This document shows, piece after piece, positions 7,719 through 15,598 of a stretch of 37,074 bases of DNA. Below the pieces are notes generated by a model. It was not told where the DNA came from. It saw only the letters and a list, made by a program, of their open reading frames with translations, and did not search any database. Positions within the stretch are counted from its first letter, which is position 1. Each line of letters opens with the position of its first letter. Source of the stretch: Brumimicrobium sp041655765 (lineage in GTDB: Bacteria > Bacteroidota > Bacteroidia > Flavobacteriales_D > Crocinitomicaceae); the NCBI GenBank assembly GCA_041655765.1, contig JBBAEU010000023.1, forward strand, positions 1-37,074, read 5' to 3'. The translations under genes were made by a program, and so were the position numbers.

Positions 7719-7988
7719 ATGGAAACAAAATTCGAAAAATTTTACATCGGTAACGCCAAAACGGCAAACGAAGAATTCTCAATTGTAAGTGTAAGTGTTT
7801 GTATCGACGATGCAGAACCTCATTTTTTTGAGTACAAAGGAAAACGCTACCTAAAATTTGAAGTAGCTCCTAGAAAAGCAGCAGACGATTACGGAAATAC
7901 GCACACTGTTTATTTAAACAAAAAAGTGGATTCTGAAACAAAAGCAGAACCCGAAACTAAAAAACCAAAAGCGGAAAAAGCAAAATAA
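7719..7988 (+). CDS. Small conserved plasmid protein (89 aa), unknown function
   Basis: Compact soluble protein. Residues 1-70 form a beta-rich core (EFSIVSVSVCIDD, HFFEYKGKRYLKFEVAPRK, THTVYLNKKVD), followed by a Lys/Glu/Pro tail (residues 71-89) typical of nucleic-acid-associated proteins. I believe similar proteins are found on other Bacteroidota plasmids, but that is memory, not a search. The ATG follows AATAATCAACATT. Two strong terminators directly after it (7993-8018 and 8029-8060) isolate it as a single-gene unit and insulate it from the mobilization operon. A small DNA- or RNA-binding role is plausible but unproven. Confidence 0.75.
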   Translation: METKFEKFYIGNAKTANEEFSIVSVSVCIDDAEPHFFEYKGKRYLKFEVAPRKAADDYGNTHTVYLNKKVDSETKAEPETKKPKAEKAK

Positions 7989-7992
7989 AAAG

Positions 7993-8018
7993 AAGGGGGG
8001 AAACCCCCTTTTTTTTTG
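7993..8018 (+). terminator. Intrinsic terminator after the 89-aa gene
   Basis: Stem AAGGGGG / CCCCCTT with loop GAAA, followed by a run of T. Confidence 0.85.
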
Positions 8019-8028
8019 TTCAATGGTA

Positions 8029-8060
8029 AAAAAAGGCTAGGATAAACCCTAGCCTTTTTT
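8029..8060. terminator. Bidirectional intrinsic terminator
   Basis: A perfect 13-bp stem AAAAAAGGCTAGG / CCTAGCCTTTTTT with a 6-base loop. A-run on one side and T-run on the other let it work in both directions. Confidence 0.8.
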
Positions 8061-8067
8061 CGGCTTA

Positions 8068-8220
8068 TCAGAATTGTTTAACAAATTAAACTGACGTTAA
8101 TTTTTTAACCAATTCTGAACTTCCAGAACATTGTAGGGAAATGTTCTCGAAGAGAAGCAAGAGGGAATCGTACTACGTACGATTCTAGAGTGGGATGTCC
8201 TTGAAAACTAGCGTTTTATA
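8068..8220. other. Hairpin-rich intergenic region, candidate oriT
   Basis: Three inverted repeats follow one another: TCAGAATTG / CAATTCTGA (8068-8076 and 8110-8118); CTTCCAGAACATT / AATGTTCTCGAAG (8120-8132 and 8140-8152, two central mismatches allowed); and GAATCGTAC / GTACGATTC (8165-8173 and 8177-8185, 3-base loop). Then comes the asymmetric stretch TAGAGTGGGATGTCCTTGAA. An array of inverted repeats directly upstream of relaxase genes is the usual layout of an origin of transfer. The nic site cannot be assigned, and a structured RNA is an alternative. Confidence 0.55.
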
Positions 8221-8246
8221 TTATAGTAATAGTAGCAGTTATAAAG

Positions 8247-8314
8247 ATTTATAGTAATTTGCTTTTTAATCAACTATAAATCAATATATTTGTTATCGTA
8301 AAATTACTATAAAT
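8247..8314. promoter_or_regulatory. Mobilization operon promoter with flanking operator repeats
   Basis: ATTTATAGTAATTT (8247-8260) and its exact reverse complement AAATTACTATAAAT (8301-8314) flank the promoter element TATATTTG (8285-8292). The ATG of the BfmA-like gene is at 8324. The geometry suggests repression by a dimeric or tetrameric binder acting on both half-sites, possibly the BfmA-like protein itself. Confidence 0.65.
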
Positions 8315-8323
8315 TACTTTTAT

Positions 8324-8929
8324 ATGTCAAAATACTTAACAATACAACTACATAGCAAAACAAAAATTGCTATTGATAAACTAGCAGAAAAGAATAATAA
8401 AAGTATTCTTAAAACGGTAGATGAAATGGTAATCTACTTTGAAAAAACAGGGATAAATCCAAGTGACTTAATTATACTTTCTCCAGCCGAAGAGCTGAAG
8501 AAATTTAGAGATACCATAATAGGCTTTTTGCGTAAACAGGAAAAAGATTTTATACTTCCTGTATTCTCTCAACTTAATATATTGTCCGTTCAATTATCAA
8601 ATTACATAGAAAACGAAGCACCGAAAACAACCGATAAACAACTTGATATTTCTGTTCCTAAAATTGGCGAGGGAATAAAATCGAAAGATGAAACGGAAAA
8701 TAAACCGAGCATTCCAACACTTAAAATTACCGATATAGAACTTGATGAACTGAAAAAATTAAGAGAAGAAAATGAAATGCTTAATTTAAAATATGATACA
8801 GTTAGCAAAAGTTATATTAAAATAATAAACAATATTAAAAGAGGTTCGGTAGGTATGCAACGCGCAAATATTATTGATTTGCCTATTGCCGAAATAACTA
8901 AATTAAAAGATTTATTAAAGATTATGTAA
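8324..8929 (+). CDS. BfmA/BtgA-like mobilization protein
   Basis: Accessory DNA-binding mobilization protein of 201 aa. The N-terminus (residues 1-45: a beta-strand LTIQLHSKTKIAID then helices with IDKLAEKNNKSILKTVDEMV) fits a ribbon-helix-helix-like domain as in Bacteroides BfmA/BtgA proteins, which bind oriT and assist the relaxase. The middle (about 60-135) is polar and the C-terminal part is a coiled coil (ELDELKKLREENEMLNLKYD at about 147-166). The stop shares its last A with the relaxase start (TAATG), so the two are translationally coupled. The family assignment is by position and N-terminal pattern, not by search. The promoter operator pair upstream may be its own target. Confidence 0.75.
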   Translation: MSKYLTIQLHSKTKIAIDKLAEKNNKSILKTVDEMVIYFEKTGINPSDLIILSPAEELKKFRDTIIGFLRKQEKDFILPVFSQLNILSVQLSNYIENEAPKTTDKQLDISVPKIGEGIKSKDETENKPSIPTLKITDIELDELKKLREENEMLNLKYDTVSKSYIKIINNIKRGSVGMQRANIIDLPIAEITKLKDLLKIM

Positions 8930-11900
8930 TGTACGTTAAAATCCACGACCCAAAAAGATACGGTGATAACAAGGGTACTTGCGCTAAACTTGTAGAATAT
9001 TTAGACAAAGAAAACCTTGATAAAACTTTTGAAGAAAGAGAAGAATTCTTTAATCAAAAGCGTAATGATGTGGGTATGGGTGAAGTCATAAGTAGTATTG
9101 ATTCTAATAGAACAGGATTAGGTAAAAATGATTCTAAATTCTATATGTTATCTATTAATCCAAGTCAAAAAGAATTGGAACATATTGCTAAAAAGGTATC
9201 TGGGCGACATATAACCGAATTATCACAATTTACACCTTCTGAAAAGAAACTTTATGAAAAAGAACTCAAAAATTACGCAAGGGTTGTGATGGACGAGTAC
9301 GCAAAAAACTTTAATAGGGGGTTAAATGGTGATGATATACTATATTTTGGGAAATTAGAACACGAACGCAGATATAGCCGTGATGATTCTAACCTTTTAT
9401 CGGAAAGGAAAGAGCATATAAAATTGAATAAAGATGATGTAGAAAATATATCTTTTAATAAATACTATTATGCAGATTCTGAATGTAGCAACGTTTGCCA
9501 CGGCTTGAAAAAAGGCGACAAAACGGCCATTCAAACCGCAGCAGCTGAAATGGTAAAAAATATTCCTGATAATGCCGTTTTGGTCCCAATGGCAAGCTCG
9601 GTGGGTTACGCTACATATACTAAAGATATGTGCGAAGAAATTAAAAAACTTAATTCTACATTAGATATTTCGGACGTTTTGAAATGTAACGAACGACAAA
9701 AACTTTATGACCTTAAATTAGAAGGTAAAGAGGTAAGTAAGGAGTTTTTTAATTTTCATTTAAGCGAAGAAATACCAAAAGATAGACCTATATACCTTGT
9801 AGATAACGTACTCTCAACAGGTTCAACTTACATTAATGCGAAAGAAGTTATTCCTAATGCAAAAATTGCTGTATATGGTATAAATGAAGATACACAGATA
9901 AAATTATCCAAGATAGAACAAATGGAAAACCTTGAAAGATTAGGTTTACCAAAGAAAGGGGAATTAAAATCAGGCTTACAAAGTCATTTACATATGACTA
10001 TCGCAAGAAAAGATATTAATAACGAAATGAAGCTTAGCCCATTGACAAATCATAAAAATAGTTTGAATACTATGCCAAATGGGGAACAAGCACAAATAGG
10101 GTTTGATAGAACAGTTTTTGCACAAACTTGTGAAACAAAATTTGACCAAAAACTGGACTATAAACGGGATTTTACTGAATCATTTAAGTATCATAACTTT
10201 TTAAAAAATAAAGCAACTCAACTTACAAATGACTTTTTTATCCCTGAAGAATATAGAAAGACATTTGAAATAGGCAAACAGATATATGATATTACTAAAA
10301 TGTTCAATTCAGTACAACTAAATCAAATTGCAGCTCAACATCTTCATACAAATATGACGGTTATAAATCAACTCGTAACTGTTTCAGATGCATTAAAAGT
10401 TGAAAGCGAAACACTTAAATATGAAATTATAAATAATACCCCTAGTCAAGTACAAGTAAGTATTACCGATACTCAAAGAGTAAATGATCTTACTGTAAAG
10501 ATGCAAGAAATATTGGCTAGTAAGAAAACCGCTATATCAGGTATCAATGCTAAAATTATTAATGCAAATTCTACTAAAAATTGGGATGCTTTAAAAGAAT
10601 TTAAAGCATTAAGAAGTAATATAGAAAAACCTTACAATATTGTTATTAAAGGGCAAACCCAAGAGATAGATACAATACTTAGAAATTATACTCCAAAAAT
10701 TGAGCCTAGTAATACCATAAATAATATTCCTATTGCTGAAAAACTTAAAATTGAAAATATTAACGCTAAAATAGTTGATATTACAGCAAATTACGAAAAG
10801 TCAATTAGTGAAATAAACGATAAATTATATAAAGCCTTGTCAAATGAAGAATTTACAAGGTTTGATAAGTTAAATATTGAAAAAACAACACTTGAAAATT
10901 CATACGTAAACCAAATAGATAATCTAAAGAATGAACTAAATACACTTTTACCTGAAAAAACAACTTTAGATACGGAAGTAGTTACAAAACCATTAGATAC
11001 GGAAGTAATTACAAAGCCATTAGATACGGAAGCAATTACAAAGCCATTAGATACGGAAGCAATTACAAAACCATTAGATACGGAAGCAATTACAAAACCA
11101 TTAGATACGGAAGTAATTGTAAAACCGTTTGATAAAGAAGCAATTGTAAAACCGTTTGACGATAAAATAAATGAGTACAAAAAAGAAATTGAAAATATTG
11201 TTAGTAAATATCATAAAGACAATATTTTTATTAAATATAATCACGTTAAACACGATAATGTTATTTTAGATAAGATAAGTATTATAGATCGTAAAGTAAT
11301 TACTGAATTAAGTAATAAGATTGAAAAACTGGAAAAGGAAAAGTTTAAAGCAGTTAAAATTGGCGAAACAAAACATAATTTAGTAGGCAAAACCTCTAAA
11401 ACAACACAAACTAAGGTAGATGTACTTAACTCTAAAATTAATAACAGTTTAAAAGAGAAAAACAAAGTTATTTCTGAATATAAATCAAAGATTAATGATG
11501 CTAAGAAGAATTTTGAAAGTCCGGTTCTAAAAACACTAAAAACAGAGAAATATAAGTTATCCAAACCATTTAATGATGAAGTAAATAAATACAAAACTGA
11601 AATCAATAAAATTTTAGCAAAATATAACAACAACGGAACTAAATTACAATATGGTGATATACAAAGAGAATTTGAACTCCTTAAAAAATTAAGTGTTCCC
11701 GATAGAAATAAGATAGAAAATTACGAAATGGCAATGACAGGTGTATTTTTTCAGAAAAGAGAAGCCCTTTCTGAAATATCAGATAAAATTAAATCTGCTT
11801 CGACTGACTTAAACCCTGTAATTGCCAATTTAGAGAGTGAGAAATTGAATACACTTAAAGCTATTGATGAAAAAATTGAAGTATATAAAAATGAAGTAAC

Positions 11901-12852
11901 AACTCTTTTAAAACCTGAACCTGAAATTGAAATTAAAATTAATACTCCTGAACACCTCTTTCAATTATCCTCTGTCGATGAAATTAAAATTGATAAACTA
12001 ACCGATAAAATAAACAACATTACAAAGAATACTAAGAATGAGATTAAAGAGATTAATGCGGATATAAAAGATGCGTTTAAAGCAAAAGATTGGGATGCTT
12101 TAAAAGAATTAAAATCAAAAAAGGTAGACATTACCGCAAATAGTAAATTAGAAATCGATAATTGTAAGATTGAAATAAATACAATTCTTAAAAATACACC
12201 AGTTAATAATCTTGGTAACAATACGGATATGCGGCATATAAACGAAAATTTCTATGCTGCTATATCTACACACCAAAAGGACTTAGAAACATTTGCTACG
12301 GAAATCAAAAACATTCATAACAATACCGATTTTTTAAAAGACCATAAAGATTTATCAAAACAGGAATTATTTGAAAAACTTGAAAACTTAAAAGATTCAC
12401 ATTACAATGGGTACTCCATAATCCAAAAGGCAAGTGTTATGGAAAAAGATTTAGATACTCTAAAGAAAGATTTATACAAATCATTACGATTGGTTGAAGG
12501 CAAACAGAAAGTATTAAACCCTGAGATATACGGCAAATCTTTAGAAATTGCGAAAAAGGATATACTTCATAAAATAAATACAGTCAACCGTTGCCAAACA
12601 AATATTAAATACTCAAAAGAAACACTTTATAACTCAACCCGAGTAATAACAAATGCTAAATTAGGTAAAGAACCTATGAAAATTGCACAGGCAGTATTTA
12701 GTAAAATTCCCATAGGTAAAGAGGTTATGGCAATTAAAGAGCTAAGTAATTTAGCTGCTGCTAATCCTGTTGGTGCAGCTATAAAAATAGGTGCAAAAGT
12801 TGTCAAAGCTACTGGTAAAGCGATAATGGAAGCAGCAGGTATGGGTATATAA
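8929..12852 (+). CDS. Relaxase with an internal phosphoribosyltransferase-like domain and long coiled-coil tail
   Basis: Conjugative relaxase, 1307 aa, of the Bacteroidota MobB/DUF5712-like kind. Residues 1-150 carry family landmarks (ALVEYLDKEN-like LVEYLDKEN, FFNQKR, KFYMLSINPSQKE, YARVVMDEYAKNFNR, LYFGKLEHERRY). The metal-binding HLH is at 353-355 within GLQSHLHMTIARKD, followed by SPLTNHKN and GFDRTVFAQTCETKFD. In relatives the EHERRY and HxH motifs are close together. Here about 165-320 is inserted and looks like a type I phosphoribosyltransferase: AVLVPMASSVGYATYT (about 215-230), then the PRPP loop YLVDNVLSTGST (289-300). Residues about 430-1240 are Lys/Glu-rich coiled coil with seven 9-residue repeats (680-742); a small hydrophobic, Ala/Gly-rich segment ends the protein. 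It lies between the BfmA-like and coupling-protein genes. Confidence 0.9.
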   Translation: MYVKIHDPKRYGDNKGTCAKLVEYLDKENLDKTFEEREEFFNQKRNDVGMGEVISSIDSNRTGLGKNDSKFYMLSINPSQKELEHIAKKVSGRHITELSQFTPSEKKLYEKELKNYARVVMDEYAKNFNRGLNGDDILYFGKLEHERRYSRDDSNLLSERKEHIKLNKDDVENISFNKYYYADSECSNVCHGLKKGDKTAIQTAAAEMVKNIPDNAVLVPMASSVGYATYTKDMCEEIKKLNSTLDISDVLKCNERQKLYDLKLEGKEVSKEFFNFHLSEEIPKDRPIYLVDNVLSTGSTYINAKEVIPNAKIAVYGINEDTQIKLSKIEQMENLERLGLPKKGELKSGLQSHLHMTIARKDINNEMKLSPLTNHKNSLNTMPNGEQAQIGFDRTVFAQTCETKFDQKLDYKRDFTESFKYHNFLKNKATQLTNDFFIPEEYRKTFEIGKQIYDITKMFNSVQLNQIAAQHLHTNMTVINQLVTVSDALKVESETLKYEIINNTPSQVQVSITDTQRVNDLTVKMQEILASKKTAISGINAKIINANSTKNWDALKEFKALRSNIEKPYNIVIKGQTQEIDTILRNYTPKIEPSNTINNIPIAEKLKIENINAKIVDITANYEKSISEINDKLYKALSNEEFTRFDKLNIEKTTLENSYVNQIDNLKNELNTLLPEKTTLDTEVVTKPLDTEVITKPLDTEAITKPLDTEAITKPLDTEAITKPLDTEVIVKPFDKEAIVKPFDDKINEYKKEIENIVSKYHKDNIFIKYNHVKHDNVILDKISIIDRKVITELSNKIEKLEKEKFKAVKIGETKHNLVGKTSKTTQTKVDVLNSKINNSLKEKNKVISEYKSKINDAKKNFESPVLKTLKTEKYKLSKPFNDEVNKYKTEINKILAKYNNNGTKLQYGDIQREFELLKKLSVPDRNKIENYEMAMTGVFFQKREALSEISDKIKSASTDLNPVIANLESEKLNTLKAIDEKIEVYKNEVTTLLKPEPEIEIKINTPEHLFQLSSVDEIKIDKLTDKINNITKNTKNEIKEINADIKDAFKAKDWDALKELKSKKVDITANSKLEIDNCKIEINTILKNTPVNNLGNNTDMRHINENFYAAISTHQKDLETFATEIKNIHNNTDFLKDHKDLSKQELFEKLENLKDSHYNGYSIIQKASVMEKDLDTLKKDLYKSLRLVEGKQKVLNPEIYGKSLEIAKKDILHKINTVNRCQTNIKYSKETLYNSTRVITNAKLGKEPMKIAQAVFSKIPIGKEVMAIKELSNLAAANPVGAAIKIGAKVVKATGKAIMEAAGMGI
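9421..9888 (+). other. PRTase-like domain inside the relaxase
   Basis: Domain of roughly 155 residues (about 165-320 of the relaxase). The segment VPMASSVGYATYT followed about 60 residues later by VDNVLSTGST (9799-9828) is the arrangement of PRPP-binding phosphoribosyltransferases. The acidic pair normally written DD or ED in the PRPP loop is DN here, so catalysis is uncertain. Boundaries are estimated. Confidence 0.75.
10966..11154 (+). repeat. Seven tandem 27-bp coding repeats in the relaxase
   Basis: Exactly 189 bases, seven units encoding LDTEVITKP and close variants (the last begins FDKE). The unit length is a multiple of three, so copy-number change keeps the frame. The three central units are nearly identical in DNA, suggesting recent expansion. 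Confidence 0.9.
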
Positions 12853-12885
12853 ATTCTACTTTAAAAACAACTAATAAAATTTATT

Positions 12886-14502
12886 ATGGAACTCCTGAAA
12901 TCTTTGTCATCATTTACAATTATGGTGCTTTTAATAGCTATTGTAATTTCATTTATTACAATACTTTTAATTTTAATGTGTAAAAAAAATGCTTTAATAA
13001 AATTGCTTTTTTTTACTATTCTACAATTTATAACATACTCTTTCTTTTCTCTCTCATTCGGCTATAATTATACAATACATTTAATTATTGCCGTTCCATC
13101 AATCTTTTTAGCCTTATTTATATGGCTATTTCTAAGTATGGGTAATTCTAAAACAAAGAAAAAAGACCCTAATTGGGCTGTAGATTTTCCTCTTCAAAAT
13201 GGAGGTAAATTTACACTGGCAAATATAAGAAGAGGAGTAGTAATTTTTGGTAGTGCGGGTTCAGGTAAAACAGAGAGTTGTTTTGTGCCTATAATACAAC
13301 ACGCTGGCGAAAGAAACTTTCCTGCCCTTTGTTATGATTATAAAAGCGGTGAGCTTACGGAAGTAGTAAACTATTTTTATAGACATTCTACTATTACACA
13401 GTATACGGTTGTACCACACGACCCCCAACTTTCAGATAGAGTAAATCCACTTGCACCGAGATATATAAAAAGTGAAAAGCATTTAAGACAAGCAACTAAG
13501 TTATTATTTGCCAATCTAAAGCAAAGCGAAGGCCAAAATAAAGGAGGTGGATTCTTTGATAAGATACCAGAAAGTACCCTTGCAGCCGTTATATGGCGAT
13601 TAAAAGAAGATTTTCCACAATATTGTACCCTGCCACACGCTATTGCTTTTTGTTTGGTAAAATCGCCCCCTGAAATAGCTGAATTTGTTAAACAAAATTA
13701 CTATGCTAGAGCGATTGGTACTCCCTTAATAGATTCGCTTACTTCAGAAAATCAAATAGCAGGTGTTAAAGCTTCATTATCATTACCATTAACAGACCTT
13801 GCAGACCCAACTATATTTTATGTGTTAAGTGGTGATGAAGTAAATTTAGACCTTAATAACCCCGAAAACCCTGCATTTTTAAGTGTTGTTAATGAGCCAT
13901 CTTTAGAAAAAGGAAACGCTCCATTTATTTCAGTAATAATAAGTACAGCAATAAATCAAATGCAAATACGAAATAGACCGCCTAGCTTATTGCTTTTTGA
14001 TGAGGGTACTACCTTTCAATTAGAGAATATTTCAAGAATACCTGCTACAATGCGCTCTTATAATATAGCTACAGTTTTCGGTACTCAAGATAAAGCATTA
14101 GCCAAAGAAACTTTAGGTGATACAGTCACAAATTCATTTTTAGCTAACCTCTCGTACCTAATGATTGGTAAAACAAATGACCCCGAAAGTGTTAAATACT
14201 ATAAACAACTCAGCGAAGAAATTGAAAAACAAACTACTAGTAAATCTTTTAAAAGTGGCTTAATTGCAGGTGATACAAGGCTCTCAGAGAGTACACGAGA
14301 AACTTCAAAATACAAAAACCAAGATTTTACTAGACTTAAGCCAGGGCAATTTTTTATTTTTGCTGATGGGTATGAAAAATTATATACAACTCGAATGACA
14401 CCTTACGAGAGAATGCCAATGACAGTTAAACATATGGTTACTCAAAAGGAATTAGATGTTAATTTTAAAAAAATATTCGATGAAGCTGAAGCATTAACAT
14501 AA
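12886..14502 (+). CDS. Type IV coupling protein (VirD4/TraG-like ATPase)
   Basis: Inner-membrane ATPase that links the relaxosome to the mating channel. It is 538 aa with three hydrophobic segments (about 10-32, 36-55, 63-85) forming the N-terminal membrane anchor. The cytoplasmic domain has Walker A GSAGSGKTES at 122-131 and Walker B LLLFDEG at 368-374, followed by RSYNIATVFGTQDKALA, which fits the conserved post-Walker-B region of TraG/TraD family proteins. It starts 33 bases after the relaxase and belongs to the same operon. The Bacteroides counterpart is often called MobC or TraG-like; I leave the symbol blank because naming differs between elements. A probable sRNA gene follows. Confidence 0.9.
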   Translation: MELLKSLSSFTIMVLLIAIVISFITILLILMCKKNALIKLLFFTILQFITYSFFSLSFGYNYTIHLIIAVPSIFLALFIWLFLSMGNSKTKKKDPNWAVDFPLQNGGKFTLANIRRGVVIFGSAGSGKTESCFVPIIQHAGERNFPALCYDYKSGELTEVVNYFYRHSTITQYTVVPHDPQLSDRVNPLAPRYIKSEKHLRQATKLLFANLKQSEGQNKGGGFFDKIPESTLAAVIWRLKEDFPQYCTLPHAIAFCLVKSPPEIAEFVKQNYYARAIGTPLIDSLTSENQIAGVKASLSLPLTDLADPTIFYVLSGDEVNLDLNNPENPAFLSVVNEPSLEKGNAPFISVIISTAINQMQIRNRPPSLLLFDEGTTFQLENISRIPATMRSYNIATVFGTQDKALAKETLGDTVTNSFLANLSYLMIGKTNDPESVKYYKQLSEEIEKQTTSKSFKSGLIAGDTRLSESTRETSKYKNQDFTRLKPGQFFIFADGYEKLYTTRMTPYERMPMTVKHMVTQKELDVNFKKIFDEAEALT

Positions 14503-14508
14503 ATTTTA

Positions 14509-14516
14509 TATATTTG
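14509..14516 (+). promoter_or_regulatory. -7 promoter element TATATTTG for the candidate sRNA
   Basis: TATATTTG follows the coupling-protein stop by 6 bases. With no gene on the plus strand before the terminator at 14597, it would drive a transcript of about 100 nt. Confidence 0.5.
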
Positions 14517-14521
14517 TAATG

Positions 14522-14621
14522 CTGTATGAGGAAGGAATTAAGAATAGGGATATTCTTAACAGCGCCAAAACGACAGTAAAGGTAGTAAAGAAAGATAAAA
14601 GGGGCTTATGCCCCTTTTTTA
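14522..14621 (+). ncRNA. Candidate small structured RNA
   Basis: A stand-alone unit of about 100 nt: a TATATTTG promoter element just upstream, a hairpin with 9-bp perfect stem TTAAGAATA / TATTCTTAA and GGGA loop (14538-14559), a possible closing stem GCTG / CAGC (14521-14524 and 14560-14563), a single-stranded AC-rich middle, and a terminator hairpin AGGGGC / GCCCCT with T-run. It has no ORF of note. In Bacteroides CTnDOT the small RNA RteR lowers expression of the tra operon; this RNA lies just upstream of the traE-traO operon and could play a similar part, which is inference. Confidence 0.5.
14597..14621. terminator. Intrinsic terminator
   Basis: Stem AAAAGGGGC / GCCCCTTTT around TTAT, ending in T-run. 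It would end the candidate sRNA and could also stop the convergent minus-strand transcript. Confidence 0.8.
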
Positions 14622-14959
14622 TTTGTTTGTATTTCTATCTTTGTATTAGTGCCTTCCATTTCGAAAACCAAATCGAAATTATTTTCCAGCGAAAGTAATT
14701 CAAGTAAAATCAAATTCAATATATTTTCGTTTCGCGAACCGCCCTCTTCGAAAATATTTAACTGTTGATACTGTACGGTTATACCATATTTATTTTCAAC
14801 ATTTTTTATAAAGGTATATTTCCATTTAATATTGCCATATGCTTTTTTTAGTCTACTAATTAATAAATGGTGTAATTTAAATCTAAAAAGACTTAATTCT
14901 TTATTATCGCTAATGCTAATTTTATTCAAAATGATTAAATTATTTTTACAAACATACAA
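14606..14959 (-). CDS. Possible small gene opposite the tra operon (about 107-117 aa)
   Basis: A minus-strand frame with protein-like composition: a basic helical part (SLFRFKLHHLLISRLKKAYGN), a beta-like part (KWKYTFIKN, GITVQYQQLNIF) and an acidic, Leu-rich C-terminal half. There is no ATG near the N-terminus. The frame opens at a TTG at 14959 that overlaps a possible -7 element (TATGTTTG, minus strand, 14949-14956), so a TTG at about 14929 would be a more consistent start. It is divergent from traE and ends inside the terminator. Unrecognised; a local regulator of the tra promoter is conceivable from position only. Confidence 0.4.
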   Translation of the reverse strand: MYVCKNNLIILNKISISDNKELSLFRFKLHHLLISRLKKAYGNIKWKYTFIKNVENKYGITVQYQQLNIFEEGGSRNENILNLILLELLSLENNFDLVFEMEGTNTKIEIQTNKKGA

Positions 14960-15019
14960 ATAAAATTATTATCACTAACATATTAATATATACTATATTA
15001 ATATATAACAAAAAAATGT

Positions 15020-15027
15020 TACATTTG
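15020..15027 (+). promoter_or_regulatory. tra operon -7 promoter element TACATTTG
   Basis: TACATTTG 30 bases before the traE ATG fits the Bacteroidota TAnnTTTG element. The preceding 40 bases contain repeated TATTAATATA, a possible operator for a tra regulator. No other clear promoter is seen until 27388, so it may drive the whole 12-kb operon. Confidence 0.55.
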
Positions 15028-15057
15028 CTACGTTAATTAAACTTAAAAAACAAAATT

Positions 15058-15336
15058 ATGAAAAAATTAAAACTTTTGTGTGTTTCGCTTTTATTGAGTA
15101 TTCCAACTTTTGCTCAATTTACTGGTTTGCAGAATTTTGAAAACACTTGGATTAAACCCCTATTTCCTATTGTAGCTGGTATCGTATTTATTGTTGGTGC
15201 ACTAATGAACCTTGGTAATTTCTTTGGCGAAAACAGGGATATGAAAAAGGGTATAATCAATATGCTTATTTATGCCGCAGTTGTATTTTCAATAGGTGGG
15301 CTATATGTAGCAATAAGAGCAGTTAGTTTAAATTAA
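15058..15336 (+). CDS. traE: TraE, VirB2-like pilin subunit (DUF4134 family)
   Basis: Small secreted hydrophobic protein, 92 aa, matching the Bacteroides TraE/DUF4134 pattern. It has an N-terminal signal peptide ending near PTFAQ (residues 1-20), then two transmembrane helices (about 33-52, FPIVAGIVFIVGALMNL, and 66-88, INMLIYAAVVFSIGGLYVAI) separated by a short loop. This is the layout of VirB2-type pilin precursors, which build the conjugative pilus or channel lumen. It is first in the tra operon. Its stop overlaps the traF start by one base (TAATG), so translation is coupled. Confidence 0.85.
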   Translation: MKKLKLLCVSLLLSIPTFAQFTGLQNFENTWIKPLFPIVAGIVFIVGALMNLGNFFGENRDMKKGIINMLIYAAVVFSIGGLYVAIRAVSLN

Positions 15337-15596
15337 TGAAAGAGTTTAAAGTAAAACATAATCTTACCATTACAGCTATGATATTAGGTTTACCACTTCA
15401 ACTATTTTTTGTGTTTTTTGGTATAACACTTATTAGCGTGTTTTTTCTAATAGGCGATTTTGGTATAGGTAAACTTCTAATAGTAATTTTAGTCGATGTT
15501 GGCTCTTTTTTTGGCTTAAAATTACTAACAGGTGATGCTATTTCTAAACTAGGTAATGAAAAATTTCCCGAACGAATTACAGTTGATAATTTTTAA
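15336..15596 (+). CDS. traF: TraF, VirB3-like protein (DUF4133 family)
   Basis: Short inner-membrane protein, 86 aa, with two hydrophobic segments close together (about 12-40 and 43-60) and a basic N-terminus (MKEFKVKHN). Size, two-helix topology and position between the pilin and the VirB4-like ATPase match TraF/DUF4133, the Bacteroidota counterpart of VirB3. VirB3 proteins work with VirB4 in pilin extraction and channel assembly. It overlaps traE by one base and ends 2 bases before traG. Confidence 0.85.
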   Translation: MKEFKVKHNLTITAMILGLPLQLFFVFFGITLISVFFLIGDFGIGKLLIVILVDVGSFFGLKLLTGDAISKLGNEKFPERITVDNF

Positions 15597-15598
15597 CT

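Noticed and set aside
10791..11180. Minus-strand frame with a repeated SVSNGFVIA peptide
   Set aside because: It is only the antisense reading of the seven 27-bp repeats in the relaxase.
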